Shown piece after piece: positions 50,157 to 58,064 of a DNA stretch of 64,000 nt. The DNA is from Candidatus Izemoplasmatales bacterium (GTDB lineage Bacteria > Bacillota_I > Bacilli_A > Izemoplasmatales > Hujiaoplasmataceae), in assembly GCA_041649275.1 (NCBI GenBank), contig JBAZNL010000002.1:1-64000 (forward strand), written 5' to 3'. How positions within the stretch are numbered: the stretch's first letter is position 1; each line of letters opens with the position of its first letter. A program made the position numbers and the translations under genes. The notes below the pieces were generated by a model. It did not search any database and had not been told where the DNA came from. It worked only from the letters and a program-made list of their open reading frames with translations.

Positions 50157-53096
50157 ATGGATTTCGATGTCACGCTCAAGGAATACCAGGCGTTCCCGAA
50201 GAACGCCGAACTCGCCGACAAGCTGCTCGCCCTGCAGGACGAGACCGTCAAGGCCGGCGACGCCGAGGCCTTCCTCAAGGCGACCCACCTCCTGACGGAC
50301 ACCTATCTCACGATGCAGGCGACCGACGAAGCGGTCGCGATGCTTTCGGCCGTTCTCCGCGACAACGCCTTCGAAGACCACAAGACGATCATCGCGATCG
50401 TCGACCGTCTCGTCCAGCTTCTCCTCAAGACGGAGGATTTCGTCCAGCTCGAGCAGGTCCTGCAGTATCGCGCGCGCTTCGCCACGGGCGTCCCGTCGCA
50501 GACGATGATGCAGCAGTTCTACCTCTCGGTCTGCTACGAGGGGCTGAAGAAGTATGACCTCGCGATCGCCGCCCTCGTCCAGGTGCCCGACAACATCTCG
50601 GCGCCGAACCTCGCATCGAAATACCTGAAATTGGCGATGCTGTACCTGAAGACCCAGGATCTCACGGCCGCCAGGAACGCCTACGACCACGCCCTCGTCT
50701 TCGACAAGGCGAAGAAGAACGAGATGTTCTATCTCGTCGAATCCGACATCCTCTTCGCCGACGGCCGGATCCTGAACGCGCTCAAGGCGTACCAGGACTT
50801 CTTCCTGCGATCGAAGACCAAGACGCGCTATCTCGACCGCTACATCACGATCAACGCCCGCCTCGGCAACTTCGAAGAGGCGTGGCGTTTCTACAAGGCG
50901 TACGAGAAGAAGGCCGCGACGAACGTCTCGAAGAACTACCGCCTCGAACTCTACGAGGCGGGTCTTCGCGTGGCGGAGGCGCTCCGCCGCTACGACGAGG
51001 CCGCGCAGATCAAGGAAAGAATCCTCGCCCTGATGGAGAAGGAACCCGAAATCATCGACAGCTTCGACGGCGTCCGCGCCCTGCTCGAGGCGGCCAACCG
51101 GATTCCCGCCGACCGCGAGCGCCGCGACGTCGTCCTCGAATGCTTCCGCGCCCTCGTCAAGGTCGCCGAGGTGCCGCGGCTCCTGTTCGTCGCCCCGACT
51201 GCGGAAGGCGTGCTCGTCGAAACCTTCTCGAAGGGACTCCTGCTCGACAAGAACATGGCCGCAACCGACCTGGCGGGCACCGCGATCGGTGCCGCGATCG
51301 ACGCCGACCGGGACTACCTGCTGCTCATGGGCGTGGATTTCGGCGACCTCGTCGACCATGTCGACAACCGCCCACTCAAGGACGGTCCGATCCGCCAGGT
51401 GGTCGCGCTCAAGGTCCGCGCAGTCGGATCGACGGCCGGCTTCATCGTCGCCTACCTCGACCGCGAACGCCATTTCGACTTCGTCTCGAAACTTCTCGTC
51501 ACCGCCCGCCTTGTCCTTGAGGGCAAGTTCGACACCGCCCGTCTGCGGGAACAGGACGCCGTCCGGATCATGGCCGCCGACCATGCCTTCTCTGCCGCCG
51601 GCACGGGCGTCTTCCGGATCGAGTCCGGATACCTCTTTCTCGTCGACGACCGCGCCAGGTCGCTGCTCGAGACCGACCGCGGCTTCATCCCGTTCGAGGA
51701 GTTCCAGACAAGAATGGGGGAACGGAAGCTCTACGTCGACGATTTCGTCGGGAAGAAGACCCTCGTCTTTCCGGTGACCGGCTTTTCCGGTCGGAAGATG
51801 CTCTGGAAGGCTGTCGTCTGGACCGACGGACAGGCCGTCCACTTCCTCGCCACCGACGTCCGCGAGGACGAGGAACGCGCCGCCGACGCGCTCCGCAAGG
51901 CTTCCGACTCCTATTGTTTCGGTCTGGGGACGATGCATGCGCTCGACGCCGCGATCAAGCGCACCGAGACCCAGACGGCGCTCGCACGATGGACCGCGTC
52001 CTGTCTCGACGACACGACCTATGACGACTGGAACGATGCGGCCGCGCGGCTGATCCGCCATGTCCGCGCCGGTGCCGGAACCCATCTCCTCGGTCTCTAT
52101 CAGGGCGAAGACGGATCCTTCCTCGCCCATTACGACACGATCGACAAGCGCATCCTCGACCGTATCGCGGGAGCGACCGTCGACGGCACCGAACGCGACA
52201 TCGCCGACGCCATCCCGCGCATCGCGACCCCCGGCGTCCGCGCCGGTTTCGTGAACCTCCTGCGCAACCGCACGGTCGCCGAATCGATCGCGAAGGCCCG
52301 GCTCGCCTGCGCGGCCGCGACTGCGGGGGCACCCCATCGCCACTATGACCGCGACCTGATCGTCTGGGAGAACCGGACGGAAGCCGTCGCGGCGCATCTT
52401 CACCACCTGATCGAGACCGATGCGATCAGACCGCGCTACGCCCAGGTCGGCAACGTCTTCACGAAGAAGGTCGAACTCTATCGTGTCTCGCTCCATCCCG
52501 ATCCGGTGATCGGCGACGCCGAACTCCTCCGCATGTCGGTCCGGCGCTTCGGCATCGCCCGGGAAGTGACCCGGGCGATGCTGTCCGTCGTCCTGAAGGA
52601 CATGGACGCGCTCTTCCGGATCCGGCCGATCCCGATCCGGTTCGCCCTTCCCGTCTATCCCGCAACGCTCGTCTCCCCGGGTTTCGTCGAAGAGATCCTG
52701 CGGGCCGCGAAGAAGAGGAAGGTCCCCCTCGCCCGTCTTCAATTCGTCGTGATCCCCGACGGCGACGTCGCGATCCCGGCGGCGGCGGACGCGATCGAAG
52801 CGCTCGCGGAGGCGGGCATCGCCTTCGGCTTCGACGGCCGGCGCGACCGCGTCGCGCCATGGGAGGTCTCGGGAACCATCGAGTGGGACGACGTCTGGAT
52901 CGATCCGGTTCTCCTCGACCGGCCATCGTTCTCCCTTTGGGAAGCGTACGCGCAGAGCACCAAGGCGACCCTGGTCGCCGCACCAGTCGACGACGAAGCC
53001 CTCGTCGGCGCCGTCCGCAACGCGCGGATCGCCTTCGTCGAAGGCGGCGTCCTACCGATTTTCGACACGATCGAGGAACTGACCGCGTCGCTCTGA
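50157..53096 (+). CDS. Large TPR protein with GAF-like and degenerate EAL-like regions
   Basis: 979 residues, not assignable to one known family. Residues 1-310 form TPR-type helix pairs (for example FYLSVCYEGLKKYDLAIAAL, KLAMLYLKTQDLTAARNAY). Residues about 325-455 look GAF-like (AATDLAGTAIGAAIDADRDY, VALKVRAVGSTAGFIVAYLD), and about 485-600 PAS-like. The last 235 residues follow the order of an EAL phosphodiesterase fold: RPRYAQVGNVFTKKVELYRV, SLHPDP, PVYPATLVSPGFVEEIL, ALAEAGIAFGFDGRRD, WDDVWIDPVLL and NARIAFVEGGVLPIFDTIEE. The metal- and c-di-GMP-binding residues (EAL, DDFG, AEGVE) are replaced. The piece between, 620-735, may be an equally eroded GGDEF. No membrane segment. Start ATG 50157 follows GGAGGTG. 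Confidence 0.65.
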   Translation: MDFDVTLKEYQAFPKNAELADKLLALQDETVKAGDAEAFLKATHLLTDTYLTMQATDEAVAMLSAVLRDNAFEDHKTIIAIVDRLVQLLLKTEDFVQLEQVLQYRARFATGVPSQTMMQQFYLSVCYEGLKKYDLAIAALVQVPDNISAPNLASKYLKLAMLYLKTQDLTAARNAYDHALVFDKAKKNEMFYLVESDILFADGRILNALKAYQDFFLRSKTKTRYLDRYITINARLGNFEEAWRFYKAYEKKAATNVSKNYRLELYEAGLRVAEALRRYDEAAQIKERILALMEKEPEIIDSFDGVRALLEAANRIPADRERRDVVLECFRALVKVAEVPRLLFVAPTAEGVLVETFSKGLLLDKNMAATDLAGTAIGAAIDADRDYLLLMGVDFGDLVDHVDNRPLKDGPIRQVVALKVRAVGSTAGFIVAYLDRERHFDFVSKLLVTARLVLEGKFDTARLREQDAVRIMAADHAFSAAGTGVFRIESGYLFLVDDRARSLLETDRGFIPFEEFQTRMGERKLYVDDFVGKKTLVFPVTGFSGRKMLWKAVVWTDGQAVHFLATDVREDEERAADALRKASDSYCFGLGTMHALDAAIKRTETQTALARWTASCLDDTTYDDWNDAAARLIRHVRAGAGTHLLGLYQGEDGSFLAHYDTIDKRILDRIAGATVDGTERDIADAIPRIATPGVRAGFVNLLRNRTVAESIAKARLACAAATAGAPHRHYDRDLIVWENRTEAVAAHLHHLIETDAIRPRYAQVGNVFTKKVELYRVSLHPDPVIGDAELLRMSVRRFGIAREVTRAMLSVVLKDMDALFRIRPIPIRFALPVYPATLVSPGFVEEILRAAKKRKVPLARLQFVVIPDGDVAIPAAADAIEALAEAGIAFGFDGRRDRVAPWEVSGTIEWDDVWIDPVLLDRPSFSLWEAYAQSTKATLVAAPVDDEALVGAVRNARIAFVEGGVLPIFDTIEELTASL

Positions 53097-53100
53097 GCGC

Positions 53101-53153
53101 CGCGCGCCGCTCCCGCCCGTTCGGAAAACGGTTGCGGGGACGGCGCGCTTTTC
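53101..53153 (+). terminator. Long terminator after the TPR/EAL-like gene
   Basis: GCGCGCCG...CGGCGCGC outer stem enclosing a second CCGC-rich stem, then TTTTC. The T-tract also forms part of the next -35 box. Confidence 0.8.
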
Positions 53154-53177
53154 AATCGCGGACGCGCGGTGTATAAT
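53149..53177 (+). promoter_or_regulatory. Promoter of the GH13 gene
   Basis: TTTTCA (53149-53154), 17 nt, TATAAT (53172-53177). Confidence 0.6.
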
Positions 53178-53204
53178 GGGCTTGGCTTCAACGGGAGGAC
53201 CCTC

Positions 53205-54911
53205 ATGGAACGCAAATGGTGGGAACAGCGCAACATCTATCAGATCTATCTCCGCAGTTTCTTCGATACCGACGGCGACGGCAAGGGCGACCTTCGGGGC
53301 GTCGTCGCCAAGCTCCCCTACCTCAAGGACCTGGGGATCGGCGTCCTCTGGATCTCGCCGCACTACGATTCGCCGATGGACGACAACGGCTACGACGTCC
53401 GCGACTACTACGCGGTCTCGCCCGACTACGGGACGCTTGACGACTTCCGGGCGCTTCTGGCCGAAGCCCACGCCCGCGACATCAAGGTGATCGCCGATCT
53501 CGTCCTGAACCACACCTCGGACGAGCATGTCTGGTTCCAGGCGGCGCGCGACCCCTCGCATCCGGACCATGCGAAGTATCACGACTACTACATCTGGCGG
53601 AAGCCGAAACGCGACGACGCCGGCCGCCGGATGCGGCCGACGCGCTGGATCGGCTGGTTCGGGTCCCCCGCATGGGACTATAACGAGGCGACCGACGAAT
53701 ACTACCTGCACATCTTCTCGAAGAAGATGCCCGACCTCAACTGGCGCAACCGGGAGATGCGCGAGGACATGAAGAAGATGATCCGCTGGTGGCTCGACCT
53801 CGGCCTCGACGGCTTCCGCGTCGACGCCTCGAACCATCTCGAGAAGAACTGGGACTTCCCCGACGGCTTCCCCGGTTACGAGAATTTCTCCTCGATCCCG
53901 AAGCACCACGAGTACCTCCGCGAACTCGGCGAGGAGATCTTCGTCCCGCGCGACGTCCTGACCGTCGGCGAGTCGGGGGGAGCCTCGAAGGAAGAAGCCC
54001 TCATGTACTGCGGCTACGGGTCAAACGAGTTCAACATGCTGATCCAGTTCGGGCACTGCTGGGCCGACATCGACAACCGCCATCCGCGCCTGATGGGCAA
54101 GTGGGCGCAGGGGAAGCTCGACGTCGCGAACATCAAGCGATCCTTCATGAACTGGTACCGGATGCTCGACGGCAAGGGTTGGAACGTCATCTACTGGCAC
54201 AACCACGACCAGCCGCGCGTCCTCAGCCATTACGGGAACGACGGCGAATACCGCGTCAGGAGCGCGAAGATGCTCGCGATCGCGCTCTACTTCATGCCCG
54301 GGACCGCGATCGTCTACCAGGGCGAGGAGATCGGCATGACCAACGTCCGCTACGACAAACTCGAGGAGTTCCGCGACGTCGAGGTTTTCACCGAGTACCA
54401 GAACATGCGCGACAAGGGGTATTCCCCCGACGAGGCGCTCGCGATCATCAAGGCGCGGTGCCGCGACAACGCCCGCACCCCGATGCAGTGGAACGACGGC
54501 GAGAACGGCGGCTTCACGACCGGCACGCCCTGGATCCGCACGAATCCGAACTATCCCGAGATCAACGTCCGCGACCAGGACTCCGATCCCGACTCGATCC
54601 TCTCGCTCTATCGCACGATCCTGAACATGCGCGCCGCCGATCCCGACATCATGGGCGGCAGGATCCGCTTCTTCGACATCGACGGGACCGGTTCCTACTG
54701 CTACCTGAACGAAGGCGCGACGTCCTCCCGCCTCGTTCTCTGCAACTTCACCGACGCTTCGCTCGCCGTCGACCTGCCGGGCGTGACCGCAGACGGGTGG
54801 ACGCCCGTCGTGCACAACGGCGAACAGCCGCCCGCGATCGGAGACGGAAGGATCGTCCTTGAGCCCTACGAAGCGGCGGCCTTCGTCCGCTTCCTCGCCC
54901 CGCGCGCTTGA
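53205..54911 (+). CDS. GH13 alpha-glucosidase (oligo-1,6-glucosidase type)
   Basis: 568 residues. GH13 signature regions in order are DLVLNHTSDEH (I), GFRVDASNH with the nucleophile Asp (II), TVGESGG with the acid/base Glu (III) and YWHNHDQPR with the transition-state Asp (IV). NIYQIYLRSFFDTDGDGKGD and TPMQWNDGENGGFT place it in the oligo-1,6-glucosidase/alpha-glucosidase subfamily acting on short isomalto- or malto-oligosaccharides. Cytoplasmic. ATG 53205 is supported by GGGAGGA. No sugar transporter or regulator lies adjacent. Confidence 0.93.
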   Translation: MERKWWEQRNIYQIYLRSFFDTDGDGKGDLRGVVAKLPYLKDLGIGVLWISPHYDSPMDDNGYDVRDYYAVSPDYGTLDDFRALLAEAHARDIKVIADLVLNHTSDEHVWFQAARDPSHPDHAKYHDYYIWRKPKRDDAGRRMRPTRWIGWFGSPAWDYNEATDEYYLHIFSKKMPDLNWRNREMREDMKKMIRWWLDLGLDGFRVDASNHLEKNWDFPDGFPGYENFSSIPKHHEYLRELGEEIFVPRDVLTVGESGGASKEEALMYCGYGSNEFNMLIQFGHCWADIDNRHPRLMGKWAQGKLDVANIKRSFMNWYRMLDGKGWNVIYWHNHDQPRVLSHYGNDGEYRVRSAKMLAIALYFMPGTAIVYQGEEIGMTNVRYDKLEEFRDVEVFTEYQNMRDKGYSPDEALAIIKARCRDNARTPMQWNDGENGGFTTGTPWIRTNPNYPEINVRDQDSDPDSILSLYRTILNMRAADPDIMGGRIRFFDIDGTGSYCYLNEGATSSRLVLCNFTDASLAVDLPGVTADGWTPVVHNGEQPPAIGDGRIVLEPYEAAAFVRFLAPRA

Positions 54912-54935
54912 CAAATCGCGCCATTCCACTATAAT
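54908..54935 (+). promoter_or_regulatory. Promoter of the PotD-like gene
   Basis: TTGACA (54908-54913), 16 nt, TATAAT (54930-54935). The -35 box overlaps the stop codon of the GH13 gene. Confidence 0.85.
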
Positions 54936-54941
54936 GAAGTT

Positions 54942-54980
54942 GCGCCTCGGGGCGCGGCTCTCCGCTCGGGCGCGGAGCCG
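54942..54980 (+). other. GC-rich structured leader of the PotD-like gene
   Basis: Two tight hairpins follow the predicted transcript start: GCGCC/GGGCGC (about 54942-54955), and CGGCT..CCGC with GCGG/AGCCG (54955-54980). About 55 nt of unpaired leader then precede the ribosome-binding site. No known riboswitch class is recognised. Confidence 0.5.
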
Positions 54981-55035
54981 CGGTCGGGACGCGACTTTCA
55001 TTTTTCCCGCCGTCCGGGGGAAGGGAGCATCGTCC

Positions 55036-56100
55036 GTGAAAAGAATCCTGCTCATCCTCCTCGTTGCGGCGGGGATCCTCGCCACGGCCGCCTGCGCGGC
55101 GAGACCGAAGCTCCACATCCTCAACTTCCCCGACTACATGGACCGCTCTTTGGTCTCGGCCTTCGAACGCGACTTCGACTGCGAAGTCGTCTACCGCGAG
55201 GTCGGTTCCAACGAGGAGATGGTCGAACTGCTCCGGTCGGAAGCGGCGCATTACGACCTCGTCATCCCGTCCGACTACATGATCGGACGGCTCGTCCAGC
55301 TCGGAATGCTGCGGCCGATCGACGCGACGGCCCTTCCGAACCTCGGCATGCTCACGGTGATGCCCGGGATCGATTCGCTCTACGGAGGGGAATCCTGGTT
55401 CGACTACGCGATCCCGTATGCATGGGGGACGCTCGGCATCCTCTACGACGCGACTGTCCCCGGCCTGTCCGCCTTCGTCGAGGAGGCGGAATGGGGTGCC
55501 CTCTTCACCGCCGGCGACACCTACGACGTCGGCATGTACGATTCGGCGCGCGATGCCGTCGCCGCGGCGCTTTTGTACTACGGTTTCGACGTGAACACGG
55601 TCGACGAGGAGGAACTCGCGATGGCGGAGGACGCGCTCAAGGACGCCCGATTCACCGCCTGGGGGGAGGATTCGCTTCAGGCGCTGGTGTCGACGGGAAC
55701 GCTCGATCTGGCGCTCGTTTACTCCGGCGACTACTTCTATGCCCGCGAACTCGCGATCGATTCCGGAAACGACGTGACCTTCGACCTCTACGTGCCGGCG
55801 ACGACGAACGTCTGGATGGACGCGATCTGCATCCCGACCCGGGCCGAGGATCTCGATCTCGCCTATGCGTTCATCGACTACATGATGCAATACGACCGCG
55901 TCCTCGCGAACGCCGAATACATCGGCTATACACCGCCGTTTCTCGAAATCTTCGATGCGATGACCGACGACAACGTGTACGACGACCCGAGGTTCGATCC
56001 CGCCCCGACGGGAGCCGACCGGCGCATCTACCGATTCGTCGATCAACCGCACGCCGAGGACCTGCTTCTGATCCTCGAACGGGCGAAGACCGGCGAGTGA
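55036..56100 (+). CDS. PotD-like polyamine-binding lipoprotein
   Basis: 354 residues. Lipoprotein signal with a TAAC lipobox (Cys20), then a periplasmic-binding-protein fold of the PotD/PotF cluster: LHILNFPDYMDRSLVSAFER, GSNEEMVELL, YDLVIPSDYMIGRLVQLGML, FDYAIPYAWGTLGILYD and NVWMDAICIP. In PotD, acidic and aromatic residues at the cleft bind spermidine or putrescine; the many Asp, Glu and Tyr here fit. GTG 55036 has AAGGGAG 8 nt upstream. No potABC genes are near, so the permease must be elsewhere or shared. Confidence 0.88.
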   Translation: MKRILLILLVAAGILATAACAARPKLHILNFPDYMDRSLVSAFERDFDCEVVYREVGSNEEMVELLRSEAAHYDLVIPSDYMIGRLVQLGMLRPIDATALPNLGMLTVMPGIDSLYGGESWFDYAIPYAWGTLGILYDATVPGLSAFVEEAEWGALFTAGDTYDVGMYDSARDAVAAALLYYGFDVNTVDEEELAMAEDALKDARFTAWGEDSLQALVSTGTLDLALVYSGDYFYARELAIDSGNDVTFDLYVPATTNVWMDAICIPTRAEDLDLAYAFIDYMMQYDRVLANAEYIGYTPPFLEIFDAMTDDNVYDDPRFDPAPTGADRRIYRFVDQPHAEDLLLILERAKTGE

Positions 56101-56119
56101 CGCGCACGGACGTTTTGGC

Positions 56120-56148
56120 TTTCCATCCGTGGTCGCGCGTGATACAAT
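56120..56148 (+). promoter_or_regulatory. nusB operon promoter
   Basis: TTTCCA (56120-56125), 17 nt, TACAAT (56143-56148). Confidence 0.6.
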
Positions 56149-56178
56149 AGGAATGACGTCACAGACAAGGTGAAACCC

Positions 56179-56550
56179 ATGAGCAGGACCAAGGAACGCG
56201 AAACGATCGTCACGCTACTCTATACGAAGAGCATGGAAGGCGGATACGGCGAAGCCGATCATCCCGACGAACTCCTCGCGACGTTCCGCGCGGTCCTCGC
56301 GAAACTTCCCGAGATCGACCGGATCATCTCCGAGAACCTCGTCGACTGGACCATCGACCGGCTCAACAAGGTCGACCTGGCGATCCTCCGCTACGCCGTC
56401 TACGAACTGGCGTATACCGACGAGTTCCACGAAGTGATCATCGACCAGGCGATCGAACTCACCAAGAAATACACGAACCTCGACGACAACAAGCAGAAGG
56501 CCTTCAACAACAAGCTGCTCGATACCATCAAGAACAAGATCCGCAAATGA
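56179..56550 (+). CDS. nusB: Transcription antitermination factor NusB
   Basis: 123 residues, all helical. An N-terminal Arg-rich helix (SRTKERETIVTLLYTKSMEG) and the typical NKVDLAILRYAVYEL and DEFHEVIIDQAIELTKKY segments. It pairs with S10 (NusE) on boxA RNA during rRNA transcription. ATG 56179 is preferred, since AAGGTG lies 7 nt upstream. It heads the nusB-xseA-xseB-dxs-recN run. Confidence 0.95.
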   Translation: MSRTKERETIVTLLYTKSMEGGYGEADHPDELLATFRAVLAKLPEIDRIISENLVDWTIDRLNKVDLAILRYAVYELAYTDEFHEVIIDQAIELTKKYTNLDDNKQKAFNNKLLDTIKNKIRK

Positions 56551-56559
56551 GGTGATCCG

Positions 56560-57837
56560 ATGGAGCGAACCCCGATCACGGTCTCCGCGCTCAACGGCTA
56601 CCTGAAGGCGAAGTTCGACGCCGACCGGCAGCTCGGCGACCTGCTCCTCAAGGCGGAGATTTCCAATTTCAAACGCAATTCCTCCGGCCATCTGTACTTC
56701 TCGCTCAAGGACGAGAAGTCGCAGATCCCGGCCGTGATGTTCGCCGGCGCCGCATCCTCGCTCCGATTCCGTCCCAAGGACGGCGACCAGGTGCTGGTCG
56801 AGGGCTCCGTCGAGATCTACGTCCCTTACGGGCAGTACCAGTTCTACGTGCGGCGCATGACCGATGTCGGCAAGGGCGATCTCTGGCTTGAGTTCGAACG
56901 ACTCAAGCAGAAACTCGAGGCCGAAGGTCTCTTCCGTCCCGAGCGCAAGCGCCCCCTACCAGGCTATCCGAAGGCCGTCGGCGTCGTCACCTCGCCGACC
57001 GGAGCCGCCGTCCGCGACGTCATCCACATCATCGGAAGACGCTGGCCGGCCGCCCGCATCGTCGTCTACCCCGCCTCCGTGCAGGGAAACGACGCCAAGG
57101 ATTCGATCGTCGCGGCGATCGACCGCGCCAACGTCGAAAGCCTGGTCGACGTCCTCATCGTCGGCCGCGGCGGCGGCTCGATCGAAGACCTCTGGCCCTT
57201 CAACGAAGAGGTCGTCGCCCGCGCGATCCACCGCTCGCGCCTGCCGGTCGTCTCGGGGGTCGGCCACGAGACCGACTTCACGATCGCCGACTTCGTCGCC
57301 GATCTGCGCGCCCCGACGCCTTCCGGCGCCGCCGAACTGGTCGTTCCCGACCGCCGCGAGACTCTCGAGCGGCTCGCCGTGCTGCGCCGCAAGCTCGATT
57401 TCGCCGAAAACCGGGCATTCGCCACCGTCCGCGATCGTTTCGAGGCTGTCACCGGATCCTTCGTCTTCCGCGCTCCCGAACGCCTTCTTGAAAAACCCGC
57501 CCTCCGCCTATCGCATCTCGCCGACCGGCTCGACCTGACCCGTCCCGACCGGCTCCTGCTCGAGAAGAAGAACCGCCTCGAACAGGCGACGGAACGGATG
57601 CGGTCGCGCGCCGAAGCGTTTCTCGCCACAGCCGGCTACGCCTACGGTCGCGCCGCGGAACGGCTGGAACTCGTCAACCCGCTCGCGATCATGGCGAAGG
57701 GTTACGCCGTCCTTCGCAAGGACGGTTCGATCGTCCGCTCGGCCGCGTCGCTTCGTGCGAACGACCTCGTCGACGTCCGCCTCGCGGACGGCGGCGCCGA
57801 CTGCCGCGTGATCGCGGTCAGAAAAGGAGACCAATGA
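56560..57837 (+). CDS. xseA: Exodeoxyribonuclease VII large subunit
   Basis: 425 residues. N-terminal OB fold (ISNFKRNSSGHLYFSLKDEKS, about 28-48) and the catalytic core with VVTSPTGAAVRDVIHI, IVGRGGGSIEDLWPFNEE and VSGVGHETDFTIADFVADLRAPTPS. A coiled coil and a C-terminal segment GYAVLRKDG follow. It degrades single-stranded DNA with XseB. GAGGTGA lies before ATG 56560. Confidence 0.96.
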   Translation: MERTPITVSALNGYLKAKFDADRQLGDLLLKAEISNFKRNSSGHLYFSLKDEKSQIPAVMFAGAASSLRFRPKDGDQVLVEGSVEIYVPYGQYQFYVRRMTDVGKGDLWLEFERLKQKLEAEGLFRPERKRPLPGYPKAVGVVTSPTGAAVRDVIHIIGRRWPAARIVVYPASVQGNDAKDSIVAAIDRANVESLVDVLIVGRGGGSIEDLWPFNEEVVARAIHRSRLPVVSGVGHETDFTIADFVADLRAPTPSGAAELVVPDRRETLERLAVLRRKLDFAENRAFATVRDRFEAVTGSFVFRAPERLLEKPALRLSHLADRLDLTRPDRLLLEKKNRLEQATERMRSRAEAFLATAGYAYGRAAERLELVNPLAIMAKGYAVLRKDGSIVRSAASLRANDLVDVRLADGGADCRVIAVRKGDQ

Positions 57838-58061
57838 TGGAACAGAACCGGGAACTCACCTTCGAAGAAGCCTTGAAGCGGCTCGAGACCCTCGTCCGCG
57901 AACTTGAACAGGGCGACCTGCCCCTGGACCAGTCGGTGGCGAAGTACCAGGAAGGCCTGGCGCTCGCGAAACGCTGCCACGACCTCCTCAAGGTGGCCGA
58001 GACGGTCGTCGTCCAATCGGCCGCCGACACCGGCCTCACCGATTTCCCGAAGCAGGAGTAG
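57837..58061 (+). CDS. xseB: Exodeoxyribonuclease VII small subunit
   Basis: 74 residues forming the typical helical hairpin: LTFEEALKRLETLVRELEQG, LPLDQSVAKYQEGLALAKRC. The second of two adjacent ATGs (57837) is favoured, because AAGGAG is 7 nt away from it and only 4 nt from ATG 57834. Either start overlaps the xseA stop, giving coupled synthesis of the two subunits. Confidence 0.94.
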   Translation: MEQNRELTFEEALKRLETLVRELEQGDLPLDQSVAKYQEGLALAKRCHDLLKVAETVVVQSAADTGLTDFPKQE

Positions 58062-58064
58062 CGC

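Noticed and set aside
49992..52742. 916-residue minus-strand frame opposite the TPR/EAL-like gene
   Set aside because: Because the sense protein is unusual, I weighed both strands. The sense frame has a ribosome-binding site, operon context and recognisable TPR pattern, and the antisense frame has none.
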